Assembly (NCBI GenBank): GCA_903929765.1 | Contig: CAIYVX010000094.1 | Coordinates: 62,001-126,000, forward strand | Source of the DNA: an uncultured Planctomycetia bacterium | GTDB lineage: Bacteria > Planctomycetota > Phycisphaerae > FEN-1346 > JAACEH01 | Reading direction: 5' to 3' | DNA length: 64,000 bases | In this document: positions 56,395 through 64,000 of the stretch, in pieces | Layout: every line of letters starts with the position of its first letter | Numbering within the stretch: the first letter of the stretch is position 1 | Notes under the pieces: model-generated | Databases searched by the model: none | Told to the model about the DNA's origin: nothing | The model's input: the letters and a program-made list of their open reading frames with translations, nothing else | Position numbers and translations under genes: made by a program

Positions 56395-59273
56395 TACTCG
56401 CGGATGTACTCAAACGCTCGGTCGAACAACTCCTGGTCCTGGTGCAACTTGTATTTGAGCAATGTTCGACGCAGGGCCTGTTTTACTTCGCGCTCGCCGG
56501 CGCTGGTGTGCTGCCAGTCTGGGAACCGGACCACCCGCACGATCTCATCGATGTCGGCCACGATCCGTTCGACCATGACCGGTGTTTTTTCACTCTTGGC
56601 CCGTAAAAACAAGTCCGTCAGCGCCGCCTTGGCCTGGGTCTGCTCATCCTCGGGTGTGACGGTCTTCTCGGCCGTCAGGACATCCCTGGCCAACAGGAGT
56701 AGTTCCTTCAGGAACTCCCGGCTGGTCAGCAGCCCTTGCTCATGGCGCTCGCGCAGCCGCTCCAGCCGTTCGCCCAGGGCGACGAACCGCGGGTCGCTTT
56801 TGTGCCGGCGGAGCCGGGCCACGATTTTGATTTCCACTTCCTTGGCTTTCTTCGGGTCCTTCGACGCGATCAGCCCTTCCAGCACCTCGGCGTCCATAAC
56901 CAGTGTCTCCAGGTCGTCCCGCATCGAGTCCATGTGCACGTTCTGCTGAATCAGGTCGATAGTCTTGGCGCCGAGGGCGTGCCAGAGCAGTTTACCGTTG
57001 CCGCTCGGAGGCTTGACCGACTCGTAAACCTGCGTCAGCCACCGGAAATCCGTCGCATAGGGCCGCAGACACGGGTCCGGCGACAATGCCTCCCAGAGCT
57101 GCGCCACGACCGAGTAATCCGCAGCAAAAGCATCCCGTTTCTCGTTGTTGGGCAGGCACTCCTGCGCCGCAATGAGCCCCTCGTAGCCGCCTATCGAGCG
57201 ATCTACGCCGGGGAAATATCCCAGGCACTTGGTCACCGCCGCCGGCAGCCGTTTCTTCAACTCGTCCAGGTTGGTGATGACCTGAAGCACCGTCTTCTCG
57301 TCGAAGTCCAGCGCCCGAGCCACGTCGTCGAATATGCCGAGGTAGTCGACGATCAGGCCATGCGTTTTGTGGGGAAACGGGCGGTTGGTGCGGCAAATGG
57401 CCTGGAGCAGATTGTGGTCCCGCATGGGCTTGTCCAGGTACATCGCCTGGAGAATCGGCGCGTCGAAGCCGGTCAGCAGCCGCGAGGTGACGATCAGGAA
57501 TTTGAGCGGGTCGGCCGGGTCGCGATAGCGGTCGAGCAACTGCTCCTCGCCATCCCTGCCGATCTCCGGCAACCCAAAGTCGCTCGGCTGGTTTATCACA
57601 ACGGCGCTGGCCTCTGGCCCGACCAACTCGTCCATAGCTTTCTTGTAGAGCACACAGCACTCGCGGTCGAAGGTCACCACCTGGGCCTTAAACCCGTTCG
57701 GCTCCACCTTTTCGCGGTAATGGGTGACCACGTGCTCCACGATGGCCCGGACCCGCTCCGGCGCTTTTACCAGCACGGCCATCTTGGCGGCACGCTTGGC
57801 CAGGTCGTCTCGGTCCTGCTCGCTCAGGTCGCCGGTGATCTTCTTGAAGGCGTCGTCGATGGCCGTCTGGTCGATCCTGAGCTTCGGCTCCACCGCCTCG
57901 AAATGCAGGGGCAACGTCGCCTTGTCTCGGATCGATTCCTGAAACGAGTAGCGGCTGAGATAGCCTTTCTCGTCCTCGGTGGCGCCGAAGGCCCAGAAGG
58001 TGTTGCGGTCGCGCGTGTTGATCGGCGTGCCGGTCAGGCCAAAGAGAAAAGCATTCGGCAAAGCGTCCCGCATCCGCCGGCCCAGGTCGCCTTCCTGGGT
58101 ACGATGGGCCTCGTCGACCAGGGCGATGATGTTGGCCCCGTCGTTCAGCACGCCGTCGGCCTCGCCGAACTTGTGAATGGTCGTAATGATAACCTTCCGC
58201 ACATCCTGCTGGAGCAGTTGCTGAAGCTCGCTGCGCGTGCCGGCCCGCAGCATATTGGCAATGTCTGCAGCATTGAACGTGGCCGTGATCTGCGTATCTA
58301 GGTCTATCCGGTCGACCACGATAATCACCGTCGGGTTGCCGAGCGCCGGGTGCATGCGCAGCTTCTGGGCCGCGAAAACCATCAGGAGCGACTTGCCGCT
58401 GCCCTGGAAATGCCAGATCAGGCCCTTGCGAGGCTTGCCCTTGACGACGCGGGCCACTATCAGATTGGCCGCCTCGTACTGCTGGTAGCGGCAGATGATC
58501 TTGCTGCGCCGCTGCTTCTTGTCCGTGGCGAAAACAGTGAAATTCTGGAGGATATCGAGCACCACAGCCGGGCGCAGCAGCGATTCGACCGATTTCCGCA
58601 CGTCGGCCAGCGAACCTTCACGGGCGTCCGGCTGATCGCGCCACGGGCCCCAGATGTCGATGGGCATGCGGATCGAGCCGTAACGCAGGGCCTTACCTTC
58701 GGTGGCGAAGGAGAAAACGTTGGGCACGAACATGGCCGGGACCGACTGCTCGTAATTGTCGTGAATGTCGGAGGCGCCGTCCACCCAGGTCACCGCCGGC
58801 CGCACCGGAGTTTTTGCCTCGCCGATGATGATGGGCAGGCCATTCACCAGGAGCACCACGTCGAACCGTTTCTCGACCTGGCCGGCCTGGTAGGTCCACT
58901 GGTTGGTGACGACGAACTCATTGTTTTTCAGATTATCGAAATCGATCAGCCGGACGGAGGCGTGCTCGTTGTTGGGGCCAAAGGGCATGGTCTTTTCGTT
59001 GCGGAGCCAGGCCGCCAGGGTCTCGTTGGCCCGCACCAGGCCGTCGGTCTGCACGGCCAGCGGAATGGCCCGCAGGCGATAGAGTACCTCGTCGGCCCGG
59101 TCCGGCTGCGCCGCAATCTCCGGGTTGAGCCGGATCAGGGCATCGCGCAGCATCGACTCGACGAAAACCTCATTGGGTTGCCGCGCCAGCGCCGTTGCGG
59201 GAACATACTTCCAGCCTCGACCTTTGCCTGCCTCGATGACCATCTGCTCGACGGCGTTGGATTCATTAAACAT
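56388..59273 (-). CDS. hsdR: Type I restriction enzyme, R subunit
   Basis: 961 residues. The N-terminal nuclease domain has VNGLPIIIGEAKTPV (ExK, near residue 150). The SF2 helicase/translocase has Walker A GSGKSLLMVFAA near residue 291 and DEAHRTQEGD near 388, followed by motifs such as LFGLTGTP and TSRLLTGFDAPI. The C-terminal ~200 residues are helical and bind the methyltransferase core. It cuts unmodified DNA at distant sites after ATP-driven translocation. Its start overlaps the hsdS stop by eight bases. Confidence 0.95.
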   Translation of the reverse strand: MFNESNAVEQMVIEAGKGRGWKYVPATALARQPNEVFVESMLRDALIRLNPEIAAQPDRADEVLYRLRAIPLAVQTDGLVRANETLAAWLRNEKTMPFGPNNEHASVRLIDFDNLKNNEFVVTNQWTYQAGQVEKRFDVVLLVNGLPIIIGEAKTPVRPAVTWVDGASDIHDNYEQSVPAMFVPNVFSFATEGKALRYGSIRMPIDIWGPWRDQPDAREGSLADVRKSVESLLRPAVVLDILQNFTVFATDKKQRRSKIICRYQQYEAANLIVARVVKGKPRKGLIWHFQGSGKSLLMVFAAQKLRMHPALGNPTVIIVVDRIDLDTQITATFNAADIANMLRAGTRSELQQLLQQDVRKVIITTIHKFGEADGVLNDGANIIALVDEAHRTQEGDLGRRMRDALPNAFLFGLTGTPINTRDRNTFWAFGATEDEKGYLSRYSFQESIRDKATLPLHFEAVEPKLRIDQTAIDDAFKKITGDLSEQDRDDLAKRAAKMAVLVKAPERVRAIVEHVVTHYREKVEPNGFKAQVVTFDRECCVLYKKAMDELVGPEASAVVINQPSDFGLPEIGRDGEEQLLDRYRDPADPLKFLIVTSRLLTGFDAPILQAMYLDKPMRDHNLLQAICRTNRPFPHKTHGLIVDYLGIFDDVARALDFDEKTVLQVITNLDELKKRLPAAVTKCLGYFPGVDRSIGGYEGLIAAQECLPNNEKRDAFAADYSVVAQLWEALSPDPCLRPYATDFRWLTQVYESVKPPSGNGKLLWHALGAKTIDLIQQNVHMDSMRDDLETLVMDAEVLEGLIASKDPKKAKEVEIKIVARLRRHKSDPRFVALGERLERLRERHEQGLLTSREFLKELLLLARDVLTAEKTVTPEDEQTQAKAALTDLFLRAKSEKTPVMVERIVADIDEIVRVVRFPDWQHTSAGEREVKQALRRTLLKYKLHQDQELFDRAFEYIREYY

Positions 59274-60507
59274 GAGTGTCCCCCGTAAGCACCTGGGCGA
59301 GAAGTTGGTTCTTCACATTCCGAAGAGACTCAAAGTTCGCCCGAAGATTCGCCGCAACTTGTGCGTGTGCATCAAGAATCAGAAGCGCCGCGTCTTGCGT
59401 ATTTAGACTTGGCAACCAAACAGGCGCTTTCCGCAGTTTCGCTTGCGAAATGTTCTTGGCCTCGGTTCCATTGGCGGCGCCTTCAATAAAGCGACGGCAG
59501 ATGCGTGACCGTAGAGCCTGAAGCAGGAACCGGTCGCGTGCTTTATCGGGATTCACAACCAGCCGGAGCGTCTTGTCGCTGAGCATGAGCCCGCGGCGTG
59601 TTCCTTCGACTATACAGGCACGTCCCACGCCCTTTGCCATCGCATTTGCCCGCGTGATCAGAAGGAACCCCGGCTGAACCTCCAGTGAAGAGTCGAAGTC
59701 CGCTGGTCGGGCGAGCGCCTTGTTCTCTTGTTCTTGAAATGACTCCTCGCCAACCGCGCTGACCTTCAGAACACCGTATTCGCTTGGGCCAGCCGGCTCA
59801 CTCGATCCAACAGGACTGTCGCCAGCAATAATTGTAGAGATTGCATCACCCACGGTTGCCATGCAGGTTCGCCCATGTTTGGCTTGGTCACGCTCCATTT
59901 GCGCACAGAACAAAACCTTTTCTGTGACTAACGCCGACTCAATTGCATCGACAGTTGTGTTAATTGCCTCATCCGCCGCCCGGAGGATGTCGGCAATGTG
60001 GCGCTGCTAGCCCTTTGGTGGTAGCGGGAATTCTTGGCGACGCAACGTACCCCAGTTGATGGTCGGCGAAAGCGACCCGACCGAGATGGCCAGGGCCCGC
60101 TCCATGAACATCTCGCTCTGCATGAAGAAAGGCAGAAAGTCCTTCTCGACCGCGTCCTCCCTGGCCCGGACCACCATCGCGTGCGCCGAGCAGATGCCGT
60201 CGAACTCGGCCACGCCAACTTTTCGCTGATAGACGCGGCGGCGACCGAAGATGATGTCGCCGGTCTTGAACCGCAGCTTGGTTGCCTCCACGTCGTCCGG
60301 CGTGCCCCAACGCCGAATCTTCAACGAGTCGGTGTCCAGGTGCTCCAGGCCGACGTAGTATTCTGTCTCAGCATCGCCCGGCTCCACCCGCTCACCAATC
60401 GACTCGGCAATCTCATCGAACCGCACCATTCGCCAGCCCGGTGGCAGCGCAGACCGTGGAACGGATTCAGGTGTATTACAGGAGACTGTCGGACGTCGTG
60501 GACTCAA
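59266..60507 (-). pseudogene. hsdS: Type I specificity subunit hsdS split by an in-frame amber codon
   Basis: Two pieces in one frame: residues 1-166 (60507 down to 60010) and, after a TAG at 60007-60009, the frame continues through QRHIADILRAADEAINT to the stop at 59266. The TAG stands where functional HsdS has Glu or Gln (the motif P-x-x-EQxxIAxIL), so a single base change explains it. First half carries one target-recognition domain (WGTPDDVEATKLRFKTGDII), second half the other (GDSPVGSSEPAGPSEYGVLK). The full length would be 413 residues, normal for HsdS. The second part could be translated from an internal ATG at 59913. Specificity, and so the whole R-M system, may be disabled or altered. 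Confidence 0.85.
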
Positions 60508-60523
60508 CGCTACGCCTCGCCTT

Positions 60524-60943
60524 CTAAAGCAGCAACCAATCGTCGAAATCTAATGGCTGAAGGATTTCTTGGACAGTAGTTCCCTCCATAAGGAGGGCAA
60601 TCCGATGTGGGTCGTCGATGTTCTCGATAAAGTTGTTAGCAGGCAGAATCCAATTTGGATACTGCTGGCGAATGGCCTTGGCAGCAGCATTAGGAATTCC
60701 GACTCTGTGGCTCGCGTCGTGACCGCTACTGTCCTGGTTGATGGCGAATATCTCATTCTGTTTTTTGTAGACGTGCAGGTGGTCTTGGCCCACCGGAGTA
60801 TGGGCCTTGTGCCGGATTGCGCTGTACGGCCCAGTAAGAGGCTTGCCACGATGTCGAGCCTCCGTCAGCAGTTCGTCCATGTCTGGGTCGTCGGAATGGA
60901 CAAACAACGTAAACCGTCCGAATTGCAGAGCCACTCGTTTCAT
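60524..60943 (-). CDS. Unknown 139-aa protein inside the type I R-M operon
   Basis: 139 residues. VALQFGRFTLFVHSDDPDMD at the start and DHLHVYKKQNEIFAINQDSS in the centre show strands and polar turns; no family recognised. It overlaps the DUF1016 gene by four bases and lies 16 bases before hsdS, so it is part of the operon. Its DNA is more A/T-rich than its neighbours. Confidence 0.68.
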   Translation of the reverse strand: MKRVALQFGRFTLFVHSDDPDMDELLTEARHRGKPLTGPYSAIRHKAHTPVGQDHLHVYKKQNEIFAINQDSSGHDASHRVGIPNAAAKAIRQQYPNWILPANNFIENIDDPHRIALLMEGTTVQEILQPLDFDDWLLL

Positions 60944-62028
60944 TTCAGCCCCTCCGTTGGCCCGGCTTCGAGTCTGGCCCGGGCGGTAATGATGGCCTCG
61001 TGAAGTTTCTTCTGGAGCAGCGGGCGTGGGGGTAGCTCCGTCAGGTAGGCGGCCACTCGAATGCCGGACTTGGCCAGTTGCAGCAACTCGATCTGCTCCT
61101 CGGATTTGCCGGCACAGAGGATTAAGCCCAGGGGCGGCTCCTCGCCCGCCTGCCTCTCGTGACGATCCAGCCAGCGCAGGTACAACTCCATCTGGCCCTT
61201 GTCGGCGGCTTGAAATTTCCCGAGCTTGAGGTCGATAGCCACGAGCCGCCGCAACCGGCGGTGGTAGAAGAGTAGGTCGAGGTAGTAGTCCTCGCCGTCG
61301 ACCGTAATCCGCTTCTGCCGGGCGACAAAGGTGAATCCGGCACCGAGTTCGAGAATAAAGGCCTCCAGATCGCGCAGGATGGCGGACTCCAGGTCGGCTT
61401 CGCTGTAGGTGTCCTTGAGGCCCAGGAAATCGAGGAAATAAGGATCGCGGAAAACCAGGTCGGGCGTGAGGCGGTCCTGTTCCCGCAGCTTGGCCAGTTC
61501 CTGACGGGCCAGTGCCGCTGGCTTTTTCGACAGCGCCGTCCGCTCGAAAAGCATGCCGCTAATTTTCTGACGCAGGGCGCGGACGCTCCACCGTTCCACC
61601 CGACACATTTCGGCGTAGAATTCGCGTTGGAGGGGGTCTTTGAGCGGCAGGATCGCGGTGAAGTGGCTCCAACTCAAATCTCGTGACAGCGCCACGACAA
61701 TCTTCTGGTCCGTGAACAACTCGGCGAACTGGATCATGCGGCGGAGATTCTTGTCCTCGAAACTCCGGCCATACTCGGCGGCCAATTGTCGTGACACCGT
61801 CACGACAATCTCTTGGCCATAGTCGGCGCGCTTCTCCTGGAGGATATCAGTGCGGACGCGCTGCCCAACCTGCCAGTAGAGCATGGTGAGGGCGGCGTTG
61901 GCCGCCTGGGCAACACCGGCACGGGTCTGCTCGATTAGAGACCGCAAGTCGGTCAAAAGCTGGCCGACCGCGGGGGCCGAAGCCGGAACCGGCAGGTCTG
62001 TTGGTGGTCGTTTACGCGCCAAGGCCAT
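60940..62028 (-). CDS. YhcG/DUF1016-type PD-(D/E)XK nuclease
   Basis: 362 residues. The N-terminal ~170 residues match DUF1016_N (ALTMLYWQVGQRVRTDILQE, SFEDKNLRRMIQFAELFTDQ, SWSHFTAILPLKDPLQREFY). The C-terminal half has the nuclease core: VDGEDYYLDLLFYHRRLRRL with catalytic D, then AIDLKLGKF (D-x-K) and GLILCAGKSEEQ. Such proteins often travel inside type I R-M operons as an accessory; their role is not established. It overlaps hsdM by 17 bases and the next gene by four. Confidence 0.9.
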   Translation of the reverse strand: MALARKRPPTDLPVPASAPAVGQLLTDLRSLIEQTRAGVAQAANAALTMLYWQVGQRVRTDILQEKRADYGQEIVVTVSRQLAAEYGRSFEDKNLRRMIQFAELFTDQKIVVALSRDLSWSHFTAILPLKDPLQREFYAEMCRVERWSVRALRQKISGMLFERTALSKKPAALARQELAKLREQDRLTPDLVFRDPYFLDFLGLKDTYSEADLESAILRDLEAFILELGAGFTFVARQKRITVDGEDYYLDLLFYHRRLRRLVAIDLKLGKFQAADKGQMELYLRWLDRHERQAGEEPPLGLILCAGKSEEQIELLQLAKSGIRVAAYLTELPPRPLLQKKLHEAIITARARLEAGPTEGLK

Positions 62029-63520
62029 CCTCCTTCAACGTTTTGAACAGACCATCCATAGACTTATGCAGGGCGGCGGAGCTATTTTGCCATTCGGCGA
62101 TGGCCGAGGCCAGACTCTTGTCGTCGCCCCCGGCGACGCCTCCGTGGCCATTGGCCGGCCGGATGTAGAGCGGAATGCTCAGGTTGCAGTCCTGCTGACG
62201 GATTTCGTCCAGTGCCACCAGGCGTGAGAAACCATCGACGGGCCGGTCGGGATCGTGATAGGCGTCGGCGATCTTGGCGATATGCTCGTCAGTCAGGAAA
62301 CTCTGGGCCCGTTCACGGGTCACGTCGTTGACGGCGTTGATGAAGAGAATCTGGCTGCGCGACCGCCGGGGCTTGCTCGTGCGGCAAATGACGATGCAGG
62401 CCTCCATCGGCGAGTTGTAGAACAGGTTCGGCCCCAGGCCCAAAACGCACTCGACCACGTCGTGCTCTACCAGCTTGACCCGCATGTCGTGTTCTTCATT
62501 GCGGAACAGGACGCCATGCGGAAACAGAATGGCGCAGCGGCCGCTCTTGGGTTTCAGGCTGGCAATGATGTGTTGCCAGAAGGCGTAGTCGGCCCGGCCC
62601 TGCGGCGGGGTGCCGTAAAGGTTGCGGCCCCAGGGGTCGGCGGACCATTTCGCCGGATCCCACTGCTTGATCGAGTACGGCGGATTGGCCAGGACCAGAT
62701 CGAATTGCCGCAGGCGGTCGCCCTCGACCAGCTTTGGGTCGGCCAGGGTATCGCCGCGGACAACTTCAAAATCCTCAATTCCGTGCAGGAAGAGGTTCAT
62801 CCGGGCGATGGCCGAGGTCATCAGATTGCGTTCCTGGCCGAAGAGGCGCAGGGTGCGCCATTCCTTCTTCTGCCGCTGAAGGTGGGCGACGCAGGACAGG
62901 AGCATCCCGCCGGAGCCGCAGGTCGGATCGTAGACCGATTCGCCCGGTTGCGGTTGGAGCATTTCGGTCATCAGGTGGACGACGGTGCGGTTGGTGTAAA
63001 ACTCGGCTGCGGTGTGGCCGGAATCGTCGGCAAACTTTTTGATCAGGTACTCGTACCCGTTGCCGAGTTCATCCTCGGGCAGGTTGGCGATAGACAGGGT
63101 CAGCGCCGAGAAGTGCTCGACCAGATCCTTGAGGGTGTCGTCAGAGAGGCGGTCCTTGTTCGTCCACTGGGCGTCGCCGAAGATGCCGTAGAGCTTCTCG
63201 GGGTTGGCCTTCTCGATGGTCCGCGTGGCCGATTGGATTGCGGCGCCGACATTGGACCCGGCGCTGCGCACGGCTTTCCAATGGGCCTTGGCCGGAATCT
63301 GGAAGCGATGGTTCTCGGCGAATTCGGCAAAGGCGATGTCGCCGCCGGACTCGGCCAGAGCCTTCTGGTATTCCTCATCGTAAACGTCGCAGAGCCGCTT
63401 GAAGAAGAGCAGCGGGAAGATGTACTGCTTGTAGTCGCCGGCGTCGATGTAGCCGCGCAGGAGCGTGGCGGCGCCCCAAAGGTAGGATTCGAGCTGATTC
63501 TGGGTGATACGGGTGCTCAT
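62012..63520 (-). CDS. hsdM: Type I restriction-modification methyltransferase subunit
   Basis: 502 residues. The N-terminal HsdM_N helical domain (LESYLWGAATLLRGYIDAGD, YIFPLLFFKRLCDVYDEEY) is followed by SAM motif YDPTCGSGGMLLS near residue 200 and catalytic NPPYSIKQW near 280, marking an N6-adenine methyltransferase. With HsdS it methylates the recognition site, and with HsdR it completes the restriction complex. It is the first of five R-M operon genes on the minus strand. Confidence 0.95.
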   Translation of the reverse strand: MSTRITQNQLESYLWGAATLLRGYIDAGDYKQYIFPLLFFKRLCDVYDEEYQKALAESGGDIAFAEFAENHRFQIPAKAHWKAVRSAGSNVGAAIQSATRTIEKANPEKLYGIFGDAQWTNKDRLSDDTLKDLVEHFSALTLSIANLPEDELGNGYEYLIKKFADDSGHTAAEFYTNRTVVHLMTEMLQPQPGESVYDPTCGSGGMLLSCVAHLQRQKKEWRTLRLFGQERNLMTSAIARMNLFLHGIEDFEVVRGDTLADPKLVEGDRLRQFDLVLANPPYSIKQWDPAKWSADPWGRNLYGTPPQGRADYAFWQHIIASLKPKSGRCAILFPHGVLFRNEEHDMRVKLVEHDVVECVLGLGPNLFYNSPMEACIVICRTSKPRRSRSQILFINAVNDVTRERAQSFLTDEHIAKIADAYHDPDRPVDGFSRLVALDEIRQQDCNLSIPLYIRPANGHGGVAGGDDKSLASAIAEWQNSSAALHKSMDGLFKTLKEDGLGA

Positions 63521-63526
63521 GCCTGC

Positions 63527-63889
63527 TTACTCCGGCTTCTTCGGTGAACAGTGTTGGTGACAACTTGGGCAACGATGGGTTGCGATGTCATGGAAAACCT
63601 CTCCCATCTGTGTGAGCCGCACAAGCTGTTTGTTTGTATCGAAACATCCCGTGCAAAACGGGCCGTCCAAGCCTTCTGCCTTCTGGACCCAGTAGGCGTC
63701 GTCGGCCCATCGGGCCTCTTCACTCTTGTTGCATTTGTCCTGTAGTTCCCGCACACGATCCTTCAAGGTGCGGTTCTCATCCTGAAGCTGCATCAACTCC
63801 TGCTGCAACTCCATGAGTTTCTGATTCAACTCAAAGTTGTTGATCGCCTTTGCGATCTTCAGCAGATCCTTAAGCACGTTTATTTCCAT
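63527..63889 (-). CDS. Coiled-coil zinc-ribbon protein upstream of hsdM
   Basis: 120 residues. A long coiled coil (LNQKLMELQQELMQLQDENR, TLKDRVRELQDKCNKSEEAR) precedes two CxxC knuckles (FCTGCFDTN and HRCPSCHQHC), a zinc ribbon. It lies six bases upstream of hsdM in the same direction. It may be a tethered regulator or adapter; function unknown. Confidence 0.72.
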   Translation of the reverse strand: MEINVLKDLLKIAKAINNFELNQKLMELQQELMQLQDENRTLKDRVRELQDKCNKSEEARWADDAYWVQKAEGLDGPFCTGCFDTNKQLVRLTQMGEVFHDIATHRCPSCHQHCSPKKPE

Positions 63890-64000
63890 ATAATCCCCCC
63901 TTTCTGAGCAACTCTTTCAACCGATCTTCGGCGGCGTAGGCGGTATCCAAGGTGACTTTCAGGTTGGCTACAGCCTGCTCGACCGTCACCGTTTCCTCGG
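63870..64000 (-). CDS. Partial gene running in from the right edge
   Basis: The last ~43 codons of a minus-strand gene whose start lies beyond the window: VEQAVANLKVTLDTAYAAED then RLKELLRKGG, ending at TAA 63870-63872. Helical and coiled-coil-like. Its 3' end overlaps the start of the coiled-coil zinc-ribbon gene by 20 bases, so both are probably co-transcribed. Confidence 0.55.
   Translation of the reverse strand, partial: EETVTVEQAVANLKVTLDTAYAAEDRLKELLRKGGLYGNKRA

Noticed and set aside
56736-58301. A 521-codon plus-strand frame opposite hsdR
   Set aside because: hsdR has all expected motifs on the minus strand.
1-64000. CRISPR array
   Set aside because: No regularly spaced repeats with unique spacers were seen. 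The only tandem repeat is the 14-bp pair at 1900-1927. The CARF-like domain at the left edge is therefore not taken as evidence of a type III CRISPR locus in this window.

Overview
The window is GC-rich DNA from a bacterium, most likely a planctomycete. The clearest lineage hints are a modular HTH-repeat protein at 54934-56394 and a HEAT-like protein at 52690-53589; I associate both families with Planctomycetes from memory, so the assignment is inference. Genes are densely packed, often with ATGA, TGATG or TAATG overlaps, and GTG/TTG starts are common.

Layout. (1) 1-1779: a sigma-54-dependent activator with a CARF-like (RtcR-like) sensor domain. A near-perfect sigma-54 promoter at its 5' side points left, so its target operon should lie just outside the window. 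(2) 2010-4460, minus strand: an integration cassette of a large serine recombinase, a DUF2924 protein and two small partners. (3) 4718-8012: an XRE repressor with an ImmA/IrrE protease, then two unrecognised proteins and a terminator. (4) 8243-18427: prophage replication and recombination module with a sigma factor, PD-(D/E)XK nuclease, Sak4-like ATPase, DUF669 protein, ERCC4 nuclease, RecD2-like helicase and P4-type primase-helicase, ending in a large imperfect dyad. (5) 18547-23492: HNH nuclease, ParB-domain DNA methyltransferase, radical-SAM protein, HARE-HTH protein and small early genes. (6) 23649-43049: siphovirus-like morphogenesis genes: terminase, a tRNA-Met gene embedded in the late operon, portal, a protease-scaffold-capsid fusion, decoration protein, lysis-like membrane proteins, a glycosyltransferase, major tail protein with a probable -1 frameshift extension, tail chaperone, tape measure and distal tail proteins. 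I recognise no endolysin.

(7) 43390-52100: an accessory operon with an excisionase-type HTH protein, three different DNA methyltransferases (617, 723 and 1073 aa) and a nucleotidyl-cyclase-like protein, all nearly overlapping. There is no obvious helicase or dedicated nuclease. This is the best candidate for an undescribed defence or modification system. (8) 52690-56394: HEAT-like protein, small Cys-rich protein, pRiA4b ORF-3-like protein and the modular HTH protein. (9) 56388-64000, minus strand: a type I restriction-modification operon (hsdM, a YhcG/DUF1016 nuclease, a small unknown gene, hsdS, hsdR). Its hsdS is split by one in-frame amber codon.

The left edge of the prophage is probably between 1780 and 2009. 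The right edge is either near 43.1-43.4 kb or, if the methyltransferase operon is cargo, near 52.1-52.7 kb. I could not find a convincing att core by eye.
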